From contig CP126193.1 of NCBI GenBank assembly GCA_030272155.1, positions 3,596,001 to 3,660,000 of the forward strand: a stretch of 64,000 bases of DNA. The letters run 5' to 3'. Every line of letters begins with the position of its first letter. The stretch's first letter is position 1. The position numbers were made by a program, and so were the translations under genes. Below are positions 45,224 through 57,159 of the stretch, in pieces. Under the pieces are notes generated by a model. It made no database searches. It saw only the letters and a program-made list of their open reading frames with translations, and was not told the DNA's origin. The DNA is from Tetradesmus obliquus (taxonomy: Eukaryota; Chlorophyta; Chlorophyceae; Sphaeropleales; Scenedesmaceae).

Positions 45224-45751
45224 GCTGCTACTGCTGCTGCTGCTGCTGCACACAACCTCACCTTTTGCAGCCCTGGATGTGAAGTTGGCTTTGGCCACTA
45301 CTGACTCAAAGGACCCCTCTGGCGGCTGCTTCCACAGCTGCTGCAGTGTCAGCTGCTCTGGCTGCAGCGTGGTGCCTAGGAAAGTTTTCATGGGCACCTT
45401 CTGCTGGAAAGTGTAAGGCATGGTGAGCCATACGCTGCCGCTGTTTCCTGAGAGGTATCTTGCTGTAATGTTTAGTTGGTGCAGTGCTCTCAAATAGCCC
45501 AGCCCCAGAGTAGCAGCGCGCAGGCCTCCACCTGATATAGCGATGCCTAGATTTGGCAGCTGCAGCAGGGCTGGGATGGTGTGGTTGCCAGTAGAAGCAG
45601 TCTCCGGGTATTGAAACCAGCTGCTGTCGTTCGCACCGACCCATGTGGCAAATGTGAAGGGCTGTGTGGGTGCGTAAAGTTTTGCGCGGGAAACATTACA
45701 GCCCACCAGCAGCGCTAATACCAGTTTCAGGCAAGAAGCTTTGAGCGACAT
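41876..45751 (-). CDS. Secreted PLA2c-type lysophospholipase/phospholipase, paralogue 1
   Basis: Eight exons join in phase to 662 residues: 45751-45262, 44902-44638, 44318-43866, 43605-43415, 43212-43118, 42860-42726, 42453-42246 and 42027-41876. A signal peptide (MSLKASCLKLVLALLVGCNV) is followed by SSWFQYPETAST, the glycine-rich ISGGGLRAATLGLGYLRAL and the nucleophile elbow YLSGNSGSVW (G-N-S-G-S). Downstream are NVWSAAIGEAFLAPYDLN, RYYPYEFTPLYAGCPAVFTD and the Asp motif GDGAGADNTAITPLLRRKVP. The order matches cPLA2/fungal lysophospholipase catalytic domains (alpha/beta Ser-Asp dyad). Several N-X-S/T sites suggest glycosylation and a secretory or extracellular location. It is the head-to-head paralogue of the plus-strand gene at 46628, with matching exon borders. 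Confidence 0.85.
44462..44640. repeat. 93-bp tandem duplication next to a PLA2c donor
   Basis: GCAGCTGCTGCATTGCGCATCCCAC and GAAGAGCAGC recur 93 bp apart. The unit ends at the real donor of exon 2 (44638, GTACGC on the minus strand), while the copy reads GTATTG at that place. Confidence 0.8.
45098..45250. repeat. (CTG)n tract, intron 1 of PLA2c paralogue 1
   Basis: About 150 bp of CTG with CAG and CTA interruptions, starting 12 nt from the exon 1 donor. On the sense (minus) strand it is (CAG)n. Confidence 0.9.
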
Positions 45752-46627
45752 TTGCTTTATTGAATCTGTTCAAGCAGCCTTTTGTGCAGATTGTGTGAGG
45801 CGGGTCCCACGCGCGGCGGGCAGGCGATCCCCCTTCGGAATGCTGCAGCCTGCTTGGTTAGGCAAAAGCACACCAAGAAGTGAAACAAAGTGATGTTAGG
45901 ATAACCTCATATGAAGCTTACCCCGGTGCTGCCAACCTATCGCCTGAACACCAAGTGACATGCATGACAATGCATCGTCGTCATGGCACTCGAGTGTCGA
46001 GCATTTGATGTGATGAAGAAGATGTATTGTAGATGATGAAACAAATGTATGAGTACCAACGTGTCTGGCCACGATGCTGGCAGGCCCGCCCACTACAGGC
46101 TCAGTGGCTCTGCAGGCTCTGCTGCCCAGCAGATTGCTGCAGCTATATGGCCATCGGTACTATTGTTATGGACCTTTTCCTGGCACCAGATAGCTTCCCA
46201 TTCAGGTTCAACTCTGTATAAGGGCAGGCCTGGGCCTGCTGCAGCTACAACATGCCCCAAGGCTGCTGCTGCTAGTGACTTCGTCAAGTGCAGGTTCTCA
46301 CAGTCAGAAAGGCTGTTGAGATATCTGAATTTCACTTTAAACATTGTAGTCTAAATCACCAGCACCCGCAACATGTAATGATTCGGTGGTTGTGTCAACA
46401 CACCCGCACCCGCAGTGATACCTTGGCCGGTGGCCCCAAGGTTTACGATGGGAATGCAACGATCCAGTAGCAAGCTCCATGACGGATGGTTACGTTGAGC
46501 GGAGCTAGCGGTTTGAATTATCACAGAGCGATAAGAGCTCTTGCATGAGGTAGGATCGCCAAACTTGTGCTGAACATTTTTCATCACTTGATTCTCCCTT
46601 CACGAGTTCCGCTGCGCGTTCTGGGCA
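45752..46627. promoter_or_regulatory. Divergent promoter region between the two PLA2c paralogues
   Basis: The 876 bp between the two start codons must contain both promoters and 5' UTRs, so shared regulation is plausible. I see no exon and no obvious TATA box. Functional sites were not identified. Confidence 0.5.
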
Positions 46628-49600
46628 ATGCAGCACTGCACTTATTTTACTCTTGTCTGCCTGCTGCTGGTCAGCAGCAGCAGCTCCGTGCTGTCAGCGT
46701 TTGCACCGCAACAGCCCTTGTCCTTCAACTTCTTCACAGGAGCAAATGAGAGCTGGTTTGAGTACCCAGAGACAGCAGCATCAGGCAACTACACCATCCC
46801 CTCCCTGCTGGACAAACCGAAGCTGGGCATTGCAATCTCTGGAGGTGGCTTCAGGTACCCAGCACAGCAACAGTGCAGCTACAGCCTGCCACTCCACTCA
46901 GCTGCTGCCACTCCCCATCAACTGCAGCATTGCAGGGTTGACCCAGCAAGCCAGAAATAAACTATGCGCGCATTTATGTATTGCATTATCGCACACAAAA
47001 GCATCAATTCCATGCCATGCTGCTGGGAAACATGCTGATACCTGCAGGGCCGCCACTCTTGGGGTAGGATGGCTGCGGGCGCTGCACATGCTCAACGTGA
47101 CCTCGAAAGCGCGCTACCTCACAAGCAACAGCGGAGGATCTTGGCTGAACGCTGCATTCAGCTTTCAGGACAGCGTACCCCTAGACAGCTTCCTGGGGCC
47201 CTACCTGCCACCGCAGCAGCTGAGTCAGCCGCGGCTGCAGCAGGCTGACAGCGGCAACGGCTCGTTTGCTGGCGTGATCGCCAATGCAGGCATCCTCATT
47301 CCTGGGGCTGCAGGTGTGCATATGCATATGCATGCTGTGCAGCACATGATTGTGCAGTCTAATCTTGAGTGTGTTGCTGCTGCTGGCATGGATTCCTGAG
47401 ATGCTCTGCTTGCGTGCGTGGACCCCATCAACATGTGGTGGTGTTCTGCGTGCATGTGAAGGTACGTGCTGCACATACCTGTGGGCGCAGCAGTACGCGC
47501 GCCATGTCATAAGCATAATTGAGACTACATCACATCAGAGTTGACGCACTAGCATGCAGTAGCCAGCAACATGCCTTACTGCGCTGCAATGTTCCTGCGC
47601 TGCTGCTGCATGCACTGCACAGCTGCTGTTGAAGACGCCTTCAGGAGCCTCAAGCCAGGCGAGCAGCTAGGCATAGGAGCGTGGTCAAATGCCATCGGCA
47701 AGGCCTTTTTGGCACCCTACAACCTCAACAGCGATGCATCGACCATCACAGCCGCTGGCACAGCCGGCCCCATCCACCAGGCAGCAGCTAACTTGTCAGC
47801 GCAGCAGCAGCTGCAGGTCTACACCTACAGGCCAACGACTGCACCTGCTGGCAACAGCAGTAGCAACAGCAGCAGCAGGTGAGCAGCCACCTGGGGAGGT
47901 ACCAGTCGTGGTTGTAGCGTTTTGCTGAGGCTCTAATTGTGTTCACAGCAATACACGTTCACTTCTCCAGATCCAAGGCGGTGCATTCATTGCCTTCTAA
48001 GTGCATGCATGCCAGCTGCACATTCACCACCAGCAAGAATGCAGCTGTTGCTGGGCCGAATGCAGCAGTAGCCACACAACCAGGCACCACCCTTGCGAGG
48101 TGCCTTACCTTGTCATGACACTGCCCTGGATCTACACGTGCCACCCCATCTATTTATTCATTCCCGCCCCAACACCTTGCAGGCCTTTCCCCATCATGAT
48201 GGGTTCCATCATGCTGCCTGACACACCCCTGGGCTTCTACGCAATCGAGTTCAGCCCACTATACATTGGCAGTCCCGCCTTCTTCAATGACACCACGCCA
48301 CCCATTGGCGGCGGCTTTGTGGACCCTATTGGTGCGGCAGCAATGTAGGAGCAATGTAGGAGTTGCAAACAGCATGCAGTAGAGCGCCTGGTGTGCTGTG
48401 GGCTGCAAAAAGCACTTGCATTGTGTTGCTCAGGGCGCTGTGCTGTTGAAGTATGACAACCTGCACCTCACTCTTTGAGTCGTGCCTTTTACAATGCATG
48501 TACAGTCATGCAGATGTCACAACCAATGCGGGCTGTGATTGCTGCCGTGTGCTGCAGGGTTCAACACACCTCCACCAGACCCCAAGCCCACCCTGCCCAG
48601 CCTCATCCTGCAGGCCTTTGCAGCCACAGCAGCAAACGCCACAGGCCTCAACAACGGCAGCCTGCGCACCAACAGCAGCGCACCAGCCGTCAACACGGCT
48701 GCAGGCAACAGCAGCTACAGCAGCAGCAACAAGAGCACTGCCAGCAACAGCAGTGCTAGCGCTAATGGCACTCAGGAGCAGCTGATGCAGCTGCAGCCGT
48801 TGAATGTCACGGCGCAGCCAACTTATGTGGTGCCACTGAAAGTGAGCAGCACGCATTGCTTGATATTGCTGAAAAAAATGTTGTGCACGGCAAGGTGCAC
48901 ATTGTGCATATCTCGCAGTACGGCTATTGCTGCACAGAGTTCTGTGCAAGTAGAGGTAGTGTACCCAGTGCATTGCACAATTGACGGCAGCACAAGCAGT
49001 ACTTGAGCTGCGCGTCTAACAAGGATTCTGCATTCTGCTGCTGCTGCTGCTGCTGCTGCTGCCGTCTGGCCAGTCCCTGGTGGGCATCTCCTCCTCCTTC
49101 ATCACCAACATGTTCCAGCCTGGAGGCGAGATCACGCGGCAGCTCACAGGCACAGAGGCACTCAAGTGCGCGCAGTAGAGAGCTTCAAGTGACGCCTGCT
49201 GTTGCTTCAATGATGGCAACGCAGCAGTACAGCTGCAGCAACAGCCGTGCGGCTGCAGAAAGTCACCACAACACATCGCCAGCACACACGCTGTCAGCCA
49301 CCTCATTTTGTAAATCATTTGTTTATGATACGTGCAGCTGCTAACATGGCTTTGCTGCTTGTGCTCTGTTACCTGTTTGTCTGGCAGCTACTGGAACCAG
49401 ATCACCTTTGAGGGTGCAACGCTCGCCTTTGCAGACGGCGGCAGCGCTGACAACCTTGCCATCACGCCGCTGCTGCGGCGCCGAGTGCCCAAGATCGTTG
49501 TGTGTGTGGCTGCCAGCGCCAACATCTCAGCTGCAACCTCCCCAGCTGACTGGGCAGGCTACCAGTGGGATGTCTCAGCGCTGTTTGGTGCGGCTCCGCC

Positions 49601-50924
49601 CACACATCCGTCATATAACAAGAATAACACAATCGTGGGGATCCCCATTGACCTGTTCAACCGCAAGCTGCAGGTGGGAGCTGGCTGCAGCAGCAGCAGC
49701 AGCAGCAGCAGCTAGAGCAGCCAGCTTCTAGCAACATGGTTGATTTCTGTGATACCCAAAACTGCTCATTGGATCACAAGGCAGGCAACTGCGCTGTGCA
49801 GTGTTTGGCCAAGAACATTCAGCAGTTGCGGGCCTTCTGCTGGGCATGTGCAGTGCTTCCTTGGGCTTCTGCCCGCTGTTGCCGCAAACTGCTGGCCCTG
49901 CTGGCATCAAACACTATTCTTACATGCACAACTGTACACAACTTGCACCTCTGCTGCTGCAGGTGTTCCCCACGCAGGGCTATGACGAGCTGTTCTATGC
50001 TGTCAGGAACAGCACAGCAGCAGGCGGCCCATCATTCCACATGGCCACATACGACGTGCTCACCAACTCCTTCCAGGCAATCTTCGGCGGTTGGCAGGTG
50101 GGCAAAAAGTATGGCTCTGTAGTTCCAGCTTCCTCTTTGATGTTTAATGTTGTCACACAGCCATGCTTGATGTAGTGAGCAGGCTAGTCCTGCTGTCGGA
50201 CTTGCAGCACCCAGCAGGCCGTGACTGCCGGCAGCGTATATCCATGATGCTGCTTCCGCCAATGCTGCTTCTATCAGTGCTACTGCTGCTTCTGCTGCTG
50301 CTGCTGATGGTGGTGGTGGTGGTGGCGGTGCTGCTGCTGATGCTCCTGCTAGGTTGAGGTGTTGTGGGTGGTCAACGCGCAGCAGACCAAGTGGGAGCAG
50401 GGGCTGCCTCAGGACACAGCAGCAGCACTGGCCGCCAGCAGAGAGAGCGGCAAGAAGGAAGGCGGCCTGCTGGGAAGTCTACTGCAGGGCGTCCGCGAGA
50501 CAATCTCGCAAGGTGGGCAGCAGCTGCAACTGAGCGTCTGAGGTGTTCAAAAAGTATGTGCATGCCATCACAGAACATGTGCATGCCATTGTGTTTCAAG
50601 CAAACTCAAACCGGTAGAGTGGAGATTGGCAGCCGACATGAGTGCGCAGACACTGCACACTCTCGGGGCCTGCAAGCCAATAGTGTCCGCTCTCCCGCGC
50701 TCACAGCTCTAGATCTATGTGCTGCTGTGTGTGTGCATGCAGTTGGGGGTGGAGGGGATGCCCTGGATGCGGAAGGCTTCCCATTTATTTCCACAGGCAA
50801 GGCCAACTACAGCCCGGCCCTTGTCACGCTGCTGAATCAGCAGGCTGCCTGGCAGATGCTGCAGCTGCAGCCACAGCTGCTGCAGCTGCTGGCCCAGACA
50901 AATGCTACCGTACAGCCGGTGTAG
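46628..50924 (+). CDS. Secreted PLA2c-type lysophospholipase/phospholipase, paralogue 2
   Basis: Ten exons join in phase to 678 residues: 46628-46854, 47048-47313, 47623-47878, 48183-48331, 48558-48841, 49074-49165, 49388-49673, 49963-50097, 50353-50512 and 50743-50924. A signal peptide (YFTLVCLLLVSSSSSVLSAF) precedes ESWFEYPETAASGNYTIPSL, ISGGGFRAATLGVGWLRAL, the elbow YLTSNSGGSW, AIGKAFLAPYNLNSDAS, PLGFYAIEFSPLYIGSPAFF, SLVGISSSFITNMFQPGGE and the Asp motif ADGGSADNLAITPLLRR. The elbow reads S-N-S-G-G where paralogue 1 has G-N-S-G-S, so the first elbow glycine is replaced. An N-glycosylation-rich Ser/Asn/Thr stretch lies mid-protein. It keeps a short exon (49074-49165) for which paralogue 1 has no separate counterpart. 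Confidence 0.87.
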
Positions 50925-51592
50925 GTGTGGGAGTGTGCAGCATCCCGTATGCTAGCGCAGGTGTCATTGCTGCTGGGCTGAATGACGGCGTGCTTCTTCT
51001 GGGCAGTGCTGCATTGCCGTCATGGTGCTGGCACTGCATCATGGTCTTTTTTTTTGGGGGGGGGGGGCAAATGCTGACGCTTGGAAAACGGAGCACATCT
51101 CCCGCCTTTCGAGCAAAAAGGTTTTTGTTAAATCGTCAAGTCTGCAGCCATGCACTCTGTTTGCTGCGTTTGCCAAACTATCACCGATGCATTCGCACGT
51201 CCTGTTTGTGCATGCTGCCGACAGGCATTCAGCGATCTAAGGTGCACCATGGTACACAGATAGTGCAGTCGCAGCATTATCTTGTGTTAACTTCCGAGTT
51301 TTGCCACCCACCTGTAGGAGAAAAATGTGTGCCGAGGTCTGCGCAATTGTTGATAGCCTGTCCTTACGTGCTCGCAGCAAGGGTCAGCTAGTACGTGCTG
51401 ATAAGCATTGTTGTTTCTATAGATTGATTAGGTTGCTAAAGCGAAACTATCCAATCACCATACTTTGCAGTCACGCGAATGAGACGATGCGGATTCCCGC
51501 CACTAGGCTGGCAAAGTAGGCTGACAGCAGCAGCATGCGTGCTTTAGACCAAACACAAATTAATCCTAATCTTTTAATGTAGGAGCTGCATC
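50925..51592. other. Intergenic between PLA2c paralogue 2 and LCAT-like gene
   Basis: Presumed 3' UTR and promoter. It contains a T9-G12 homopolymer junction at about 51047-51067. No exon seen. Confidence 0.5.
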
Positions 51593-52036
51593 ATGTTCAG
51601 CGCGTCAGCGGTCCAGCTTGGATCGCTGCTGCTGCTGCTGCTGCTCCTGCTGCTACAAGCGGCAAACGCTCAGGAACTCGCACAAGACAGCAGTCGTATC
51701 ACGGCACAGCAAAGGCGTTTGGAAGCTGAGGTCGGCCCTGAGCTGCATTTCAATCTTGAAATGACAGTGCCGACCAGCCCCACCTCTGGTGTCAAAGCTC
51801 CCCTCAACATACCCATGTACCTGGGCAAGCAGCCTGGTGCACCCAGCCCCAAACAACCAAGGCAGCTTGGGCATCAAGCCAATTGTGACACACCTAGGCC
51901 AACTTCTGTGCTTGTGCCTGGTGAGCAACAGGCAGCAAAAGGTCAAGCAGCCTGATGTACAGTGTGATATACAACGCTGTGCTTGATGGAAGCAGGAGCT
52001 GCTGCGGCAGCAGCAGTTGCTGATACAGCAGCAATT

Positions 52037-52077
<41 letters not shown>

Positions 52078-55000
52078 TTGTGCCAATAACAGCATTTTCC
52101 CAGCTTGAAATGCGCCAAACATAACAAACAAAACATGCTGACATCAGCAGTGACGTTAATGAAAATGCCTGTGCACTGCTGGCTGCTTGACTGCTGAATT
52201 TGGCGCTGCATTCTGCTGTCGCTGCTGTGCTGCTTTGCTGCTTGACTGCTTTGAACTGCTGCTCTGCTGCCGCAAGGCAACGCCGGCTCCCAGCTTGATG
52301 CCACACAGGACGGCTCTGCTGGCGGCTGTGCCCCCTTCACCTCGCCCCGAATGGTGTACCCAGACCCTTCATGGGCGAAGAACCTGAAGTGCTTGCTGCA
52401 CACTCTGTCAGTGACATATGACAGCAGCAGCGGCAGGTGAGAGCAGCTGCAGCCACGGCAGCAGTATGCCACACCTGGCGGCCAAAGTTGGTTATGCCGC
52501 ACCTGCATGCTCTCAGTGTCACATGTACGTGCTGCCTGTTGATTTGGGAGGGGCCGCCGCCTGCAGAGAAGGCTTGACATGTGTGTACGAACCCAGTTTG
52601 ATAGATCATAGGAACATCGCCCGTTCCTGGATTTGTGCATTGTGCAGGTACTCCAACAGCAGCGGCACGCAGCTGTACTCGTCAGAGGGAGGCTGGCCAA
52701 ACGGCACAAGCACCTTTGTGCTGCAAATAGGTTATGCGGGGCTGTGGCACCACTTGCGCAGCAGCTACGGTTACCAGGCAGGAGTCGACTTGTTTGCTGC
52801 GCCGTATGATTGGCGGCTGGATTATGACGGCTTAGATCAGGTGGGCAGCCCACTGCTGTTTGAAGGGGTGTCACTACACAGCTACAGCTGATGTATCGAC
52901 ACTTGCAGCGCTTGTAGCGGTGTAATCTGCAGCTAGAAGAGATACATGGAGCTCAATGCTGGATGAGTGACGGCGGCAGCAGCAGCAGCAGTAGCTTTGC
53001 ATGGCAGAGGTTAGCTGCAGTGCCTGCCAGGCAGCAGCCCTCAGAGCTGTGCATGTGCATTGTGAGCTGGCAGGGATAGATGCCGCCCACATGCATCACG
53101 GTCCATCAAGTCACCAGGCCATTACTGCACGTAGTGCCACCGCACCACTTGCAGGTTACAATACGGCTGGACCAGTGACGTCTGTCATGTTTGCTTGCAT
53201 TGTATGCCAGATATCTCAACATAACTTTGTGTCTGTGGCTTTCGTTATTAAGTATTCAGGCTGGGCAGTTTGACCAGGTTGCTGCCAGAATCTCAGCAGC
53301 AGTGAAGCTCAACTGCGGGCAGAAGGCAGTGATACTAGCGCACTCCATGGGCAGCAATGTTGTGCTGCACATGCTGCGCCAGCAGCGCTTCCAGCAGTGG
53401 AGGTGAGTTAGTGTTGACTTGCCCAGCTGTTGCTGAGTGCTTGGCGTTTCTACTTCAAGCTTCACTACTGCTTGAGGCAGTGTGCAGCAGCACTGCAGCT
53501 ACGGTGCACCACACAGCAGCTCATGAATGAGAATGTGTACCACGTCCTTCATATCGGCACCAGGCAGGACAGCTTAATATATATTCTTTTCTGCTTACCC
53601 ACTGGAAACTGCTCCACGACTCTGTGTCGCACTTGCAGGGAGCGGAACATCCGAGCGGTCATCTTTGCCGGCGCTGCAATAGAAGGCATCGCAGCCATGG
53701 GATGGATGATCCAGCTCACGGGAACCTTGGACGCCTCCCCTGCACTCACATCATACATCCCTTCGCCAGCGCTGGCGCAGCTGGCTGCCACCAACAGTGC
53801 TCGACCAGGCAATATACCAAGTCGTTCAGAACACACCGTTTGCCAACTTGGTGTTGCCTGTAGTTGGAGCCATTGATGAAGGGCATGTGCTAGTGAGCAC
53901 ACCCAGCAGAAACTACACTGTGGGTCAGCAGAAGGAGCTTCTGCAAGACATGGGCAGTGAAGTCCTTGTGAGCGGCACCTGTGTGGTGGCTGGCACTTTT
54001 TTGGCAATGAAACACATGCAGTGCTGCTGCTGCTGATGATGATGATGATGAAAAGCGGCACTGCAGATCAGGGAACAGAGCAGAGTGTTACTGGCAAGAC
54101 GACCTGGCACAACTAGATTCACCATCAAGGCACTGTCTGGCTGTTGCCCATGCGCGGTGCCGACTGCACCACATACATACAGGCTTGCCATGTGTCTGTT
54201 GGATGTAATGCATCAAGCTAGCGCTTGTTTGGCCCACAATCGTGGATGAAATTGCAAGTTCATGAAGTGGTTCATGCTGCTGCCGCTGCCGCTGCCGCTG
54301 CCGCTGCCGCTGCCGCTGCCGCTGCCGCTGCCGCCGCCGCTGCCGCCGCCGCTGCCGCTGCCGCTGCCGCTGCCGCTGCCGCTGCCGTTGCTGCTGCCGC
54401 TGCCGCTGAAGGCTGCTCTTTTCGACAAGGTCCAGCTGCACACGCAACAGCTAGTGGATGCTGGTCCAGTCCCTGGCATCCAAAGCTTCTGCCTGTACAG
54501 TAAGCACGCAGACGGCAAGATGCTTGCAGCGAGGTAGCTGTCTGTGCCTCCTGCTTTTGTGCGTACAAGTGAAGGTCACTGCTGTGTTCTTAGTGCCCCT
54601 TGCTGCAGGCAGTGGCTGCAGTCAAGGGGGGGCACAGTTCTGCACCCCAGGCTGGCTGACCTGCCATGCAAGCTGTCGGCCTTGAACACACAGCCATCCA
54701 TGTCGCTTGCAAAGGTTGGCACAATGGATTGCGTGAAACGGCGGTTGAAGGGGGGGCGCCTCTTCCTGCTGCTGCTGCTGCTGCTGCTGCCGCTGCTGCT
54801 GTTGCTCCAGGCACCTCTGTACGCACACCTATGACGCTGCATTTCAGCGCTGACATTCCGCGGCACAGGGCCATGAAGCGGCCGGCGCGCGTGACTTGGG
54901 GCGCCGGTGACGGCTACATTGACCTGCAAACATTGCGGCGCTGTAGCAAGTGAGTGTGCAACAAACACACACGCATCAACAATGTTTTTGGTGAGGCCAG

Positions 55001-55392
55001 TCACCATGTCACGTGCAAACGGGCGCTGGGCGCTGCAACTGGATGGCTTGGTGGTATCGCCAGCCACGTCAATCTGCTATACGATTGAGCCTTCTATATG
55101 CTGCAACAGCCATGTGGTGCGGTTGGCATGCATACAGCCCCGTGCACCACATATTTGGCACCACTGCCTTCTCAGCTTGTAAGGCCCTGCCCCAAGAGTC
55201 TTGGCTCGTGCATCTGTGCACTGATCATGCAGGATCGTGCAAGCAGGCAATGTCGTGGAGGTGGCGCATCCATTGGTGGACCATGCTGGCTTGATCAGGG
55301 AGCCAGCCGGGCTGGCAGCGTTTGACTCCATCTTGGCTGAAATTGGATTGGTCAAACACAACCCAAAGGGTCCACGTGGTGTACATGGGTGA
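51593..55392 (+). CDS. LCAT-family acyltransferase/phospholipase (secretory)
   Basis: Lecithin:cholesterol acyltransferase family, Ser-Asp-His alpha/beta hydrolase; plant members are phospholipases or PDATs. Exons: 51593-51920, 52277-52436, 52648-52840, 53269-53402, 53639 to about 53950, about 54410-54499, 54811-54949 and 55233-55392. A signal peptide ([16 protein letters not shown]) is followed by TSVLVPGNAGSQLDA, LFAAPYDWRL, the nucleophile AHSMGSN, STPSRNYTVGQQKELLQDMG, SFCLYSTSVRTPMTLHF, the Asp motif WGAGDGYIDL and the His motif HPLVDHAGLI. The frame changes inside the exon after 53639: ERNIRAVIFAGAAIEG runs in one frame and VVGAIDEGHVLVSTPS in another, with no canonical GT-AG intron between. 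That exon is either misjoined or frameshifted. Length and triad order otherwise match the family. Confidence 0.75.
52031..52077. repeat. (CAG)n tract, LCAT-like intron 1
   Basis: About 15 CAG units with one CAATTG interruption, midway through the intron 51921-52276. Confidence 0.8.
54277..54412. repeat. (CTGCCG)n hexanucleotide array at an LCAT-like 3' splice site
   Basis: About 20 CTGCCG units with CCG variants, running directly up to GCTGAAG|GCTGCTC, which opens the exon AALFDKVQLHTQQLVDAG. It could be the intron's pyrimidine tract. If retained it would encode a Leu-Pro repeat. Confidence 0.85.
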
Positions 55393-57159
55393 TGATGGTG
55401 CCGGCCTGATTCCACTTCACTGGGCCGATCATTAGATATGAGGCATTTACATTGACATATGCAACAACACCAATGAAAAGTCAAACTTAACACAATGTCA
55501 GTTACTCAGGCAGTAGCTGTCCGACCCTTCGTCAGACATTGACTTTGTGAGTACATGGTCTAACAGCCTTCGTTTCTAATACCTAATGCTGTGATTGGTG
55601 TGAACCGGCTTGCCTATGCAAAGTTGCATGTAGTGCAGCAAAAGCATGCTCCATTTGAGTTGCTAAATGCTACAGGCGATACTACACGTTTTGATGGTTT
55701 GTGAAAAACCAGAGTGGTAGGAGTTTGTGTGATGAATTCAACATATTGGTCGTGGCTGTGCCATGTCCTGCCACGATCATATGAGTGACCTGAAAGCAGA
55801 CATGTGCATTGTTTGCACTGCATCTGTGTGTTTATTCACCCAAAATTGTTGAACATAAACATTTTAAGCGGCCTTTTGAGTTAGGCTGCACACATTGCCA
55901 CAGTGGTGTACACCACACGTGTGTATAGCACTGAATTTGTTACTTTGTTACCTGCTTCACAACATCCCTAGTGGCCCAAAGACCCCATGTGCAAAAGGCG
56001 TGACTGCTGTGGCACTGTCAAACTCCTTGGCACACCGTGTGTGATGCTGTGTACTGCAACATGGCTGCAGACACCATGCAGCTACATGGTGATGTACATG
56101 TACTCGTTCTTATACAAGAGTGACAGGTTTCAGAACTGCTGAACTGCGAGGAGATTCCTCGCCAGCTGGCTGCAGCACGCAATTTCTAGGTGTGCTGTCA
56201 GGCACTGCCTGGCAGGCGCTAGCGCAAGTTGAACTTGATGCCGTGAAAGCGCTGGCACCAGGAGCTGCCTTCATTGGCGAAGTAGGATGATGGTATTGTG
56301 ACAAAGCAGAACTACTGTTACAGGCACATGTGCACAAGCATGTGCATATACAGGCATGGGACACGCTTTCAGCCGCTGCTGCAGTGCGCTGCCGCCCTGA
56401 ATGGTGCAGCTGCACTGCAGTCACACAGAGCCCAAAAGGATCAATTGATAAATTTTTCATTTCGCTGTTTAGCGTCTACTCCTGGGCAGTCTTTGCAGGT
56501 TAATCTCGCTGCCAAAGCTCAAGTTCAAGTGTTTGAATACTCCAATGTAACAGAGTGGTAGGATATACAACGAGGTCTCGTCCAGCAGCAGGCATCGCAC
56601 CATCACGTGTGTAGCTAATTGATCGTTTGGTGGATACCGCACCCATCATCGTGTTCCCGGCTCGCTACACCCCTCTACAACGCGCGTGTAGGGGCAGTCT
56701 ACGAAGCGTTCTCAGTTTGTGCTACAATTGCGCTGCTGTGCTTGCTAAACCAGGTGTATCATTCGAATTACGTGTAATGATGACGGTTCAGCGGCTGCGT
56801 GCTGCCAATGGCTCTGTCCACAGCAGTGCTGTTGCTGCTGCTGTGTTGGGACAGCAGTGTATAGCAATGCTCGCGGCCAGGCAGCCAGCCTGCAGCACAA
56901 ACAGAACACGCAAGCAAGTGCTTTGCAAGCCAGCTCGAGCCTTCAAGAGTTTGGACAGGGATCGTGAGCAGGGCAGGAGGTGAGTCTGCACACCCACATG
57001 CCCGCACATGCTGCCACTAAACCACAGTAGGCACAGTGCAGTGTACGTCACAGCTGTGTACTGATGGATACCCACAATATGTTGTTTTATTGACGCACTC
57101 AACGGCCAGGTGTGCATCACTTGTGGCACTGCCAGTGACTGATGTTGTGGCCGCTGCAG
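55393..57159. other. Intergenic, must contain bestrophin 5' exon(s)
   Basis: No convincing exon. A frame around 56.76-56.98 kb (NRTRKQVLCKPARAFKSLD) precedes a GTGAGT donor at 56981 and looks transit-peptide-like. Its phase does not fit the next exon, and the segment is duplicated in a downstream intron. Confidence 0.4.
56820..56955 (+). repeat. Segment duplicated at 57965-58095
   Basis: TGTTGGGACAGCAGTGTATA and GAACACGCAAGCAAGTGC with surrounding sequence recur in the same order about 1.14 kb downstream, with moderate divergence. Confidence 0.8.

Noticed and set aside
54225-54503. Poly-Leu-Pro / poly-Ala protein frames
   Set aside because: They come from the (CTGCCG)n array, more simply explained as the 3' pyrimidine tract of an LCAT-like intron.
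56627-56983. Candidate bestrophin transit-peptide exon
   Set aside because: It ends in a good GTGAGT donor, but the phase does not fit the exon at 57160, and the sequence is a duplicate of intron DNA downstream.
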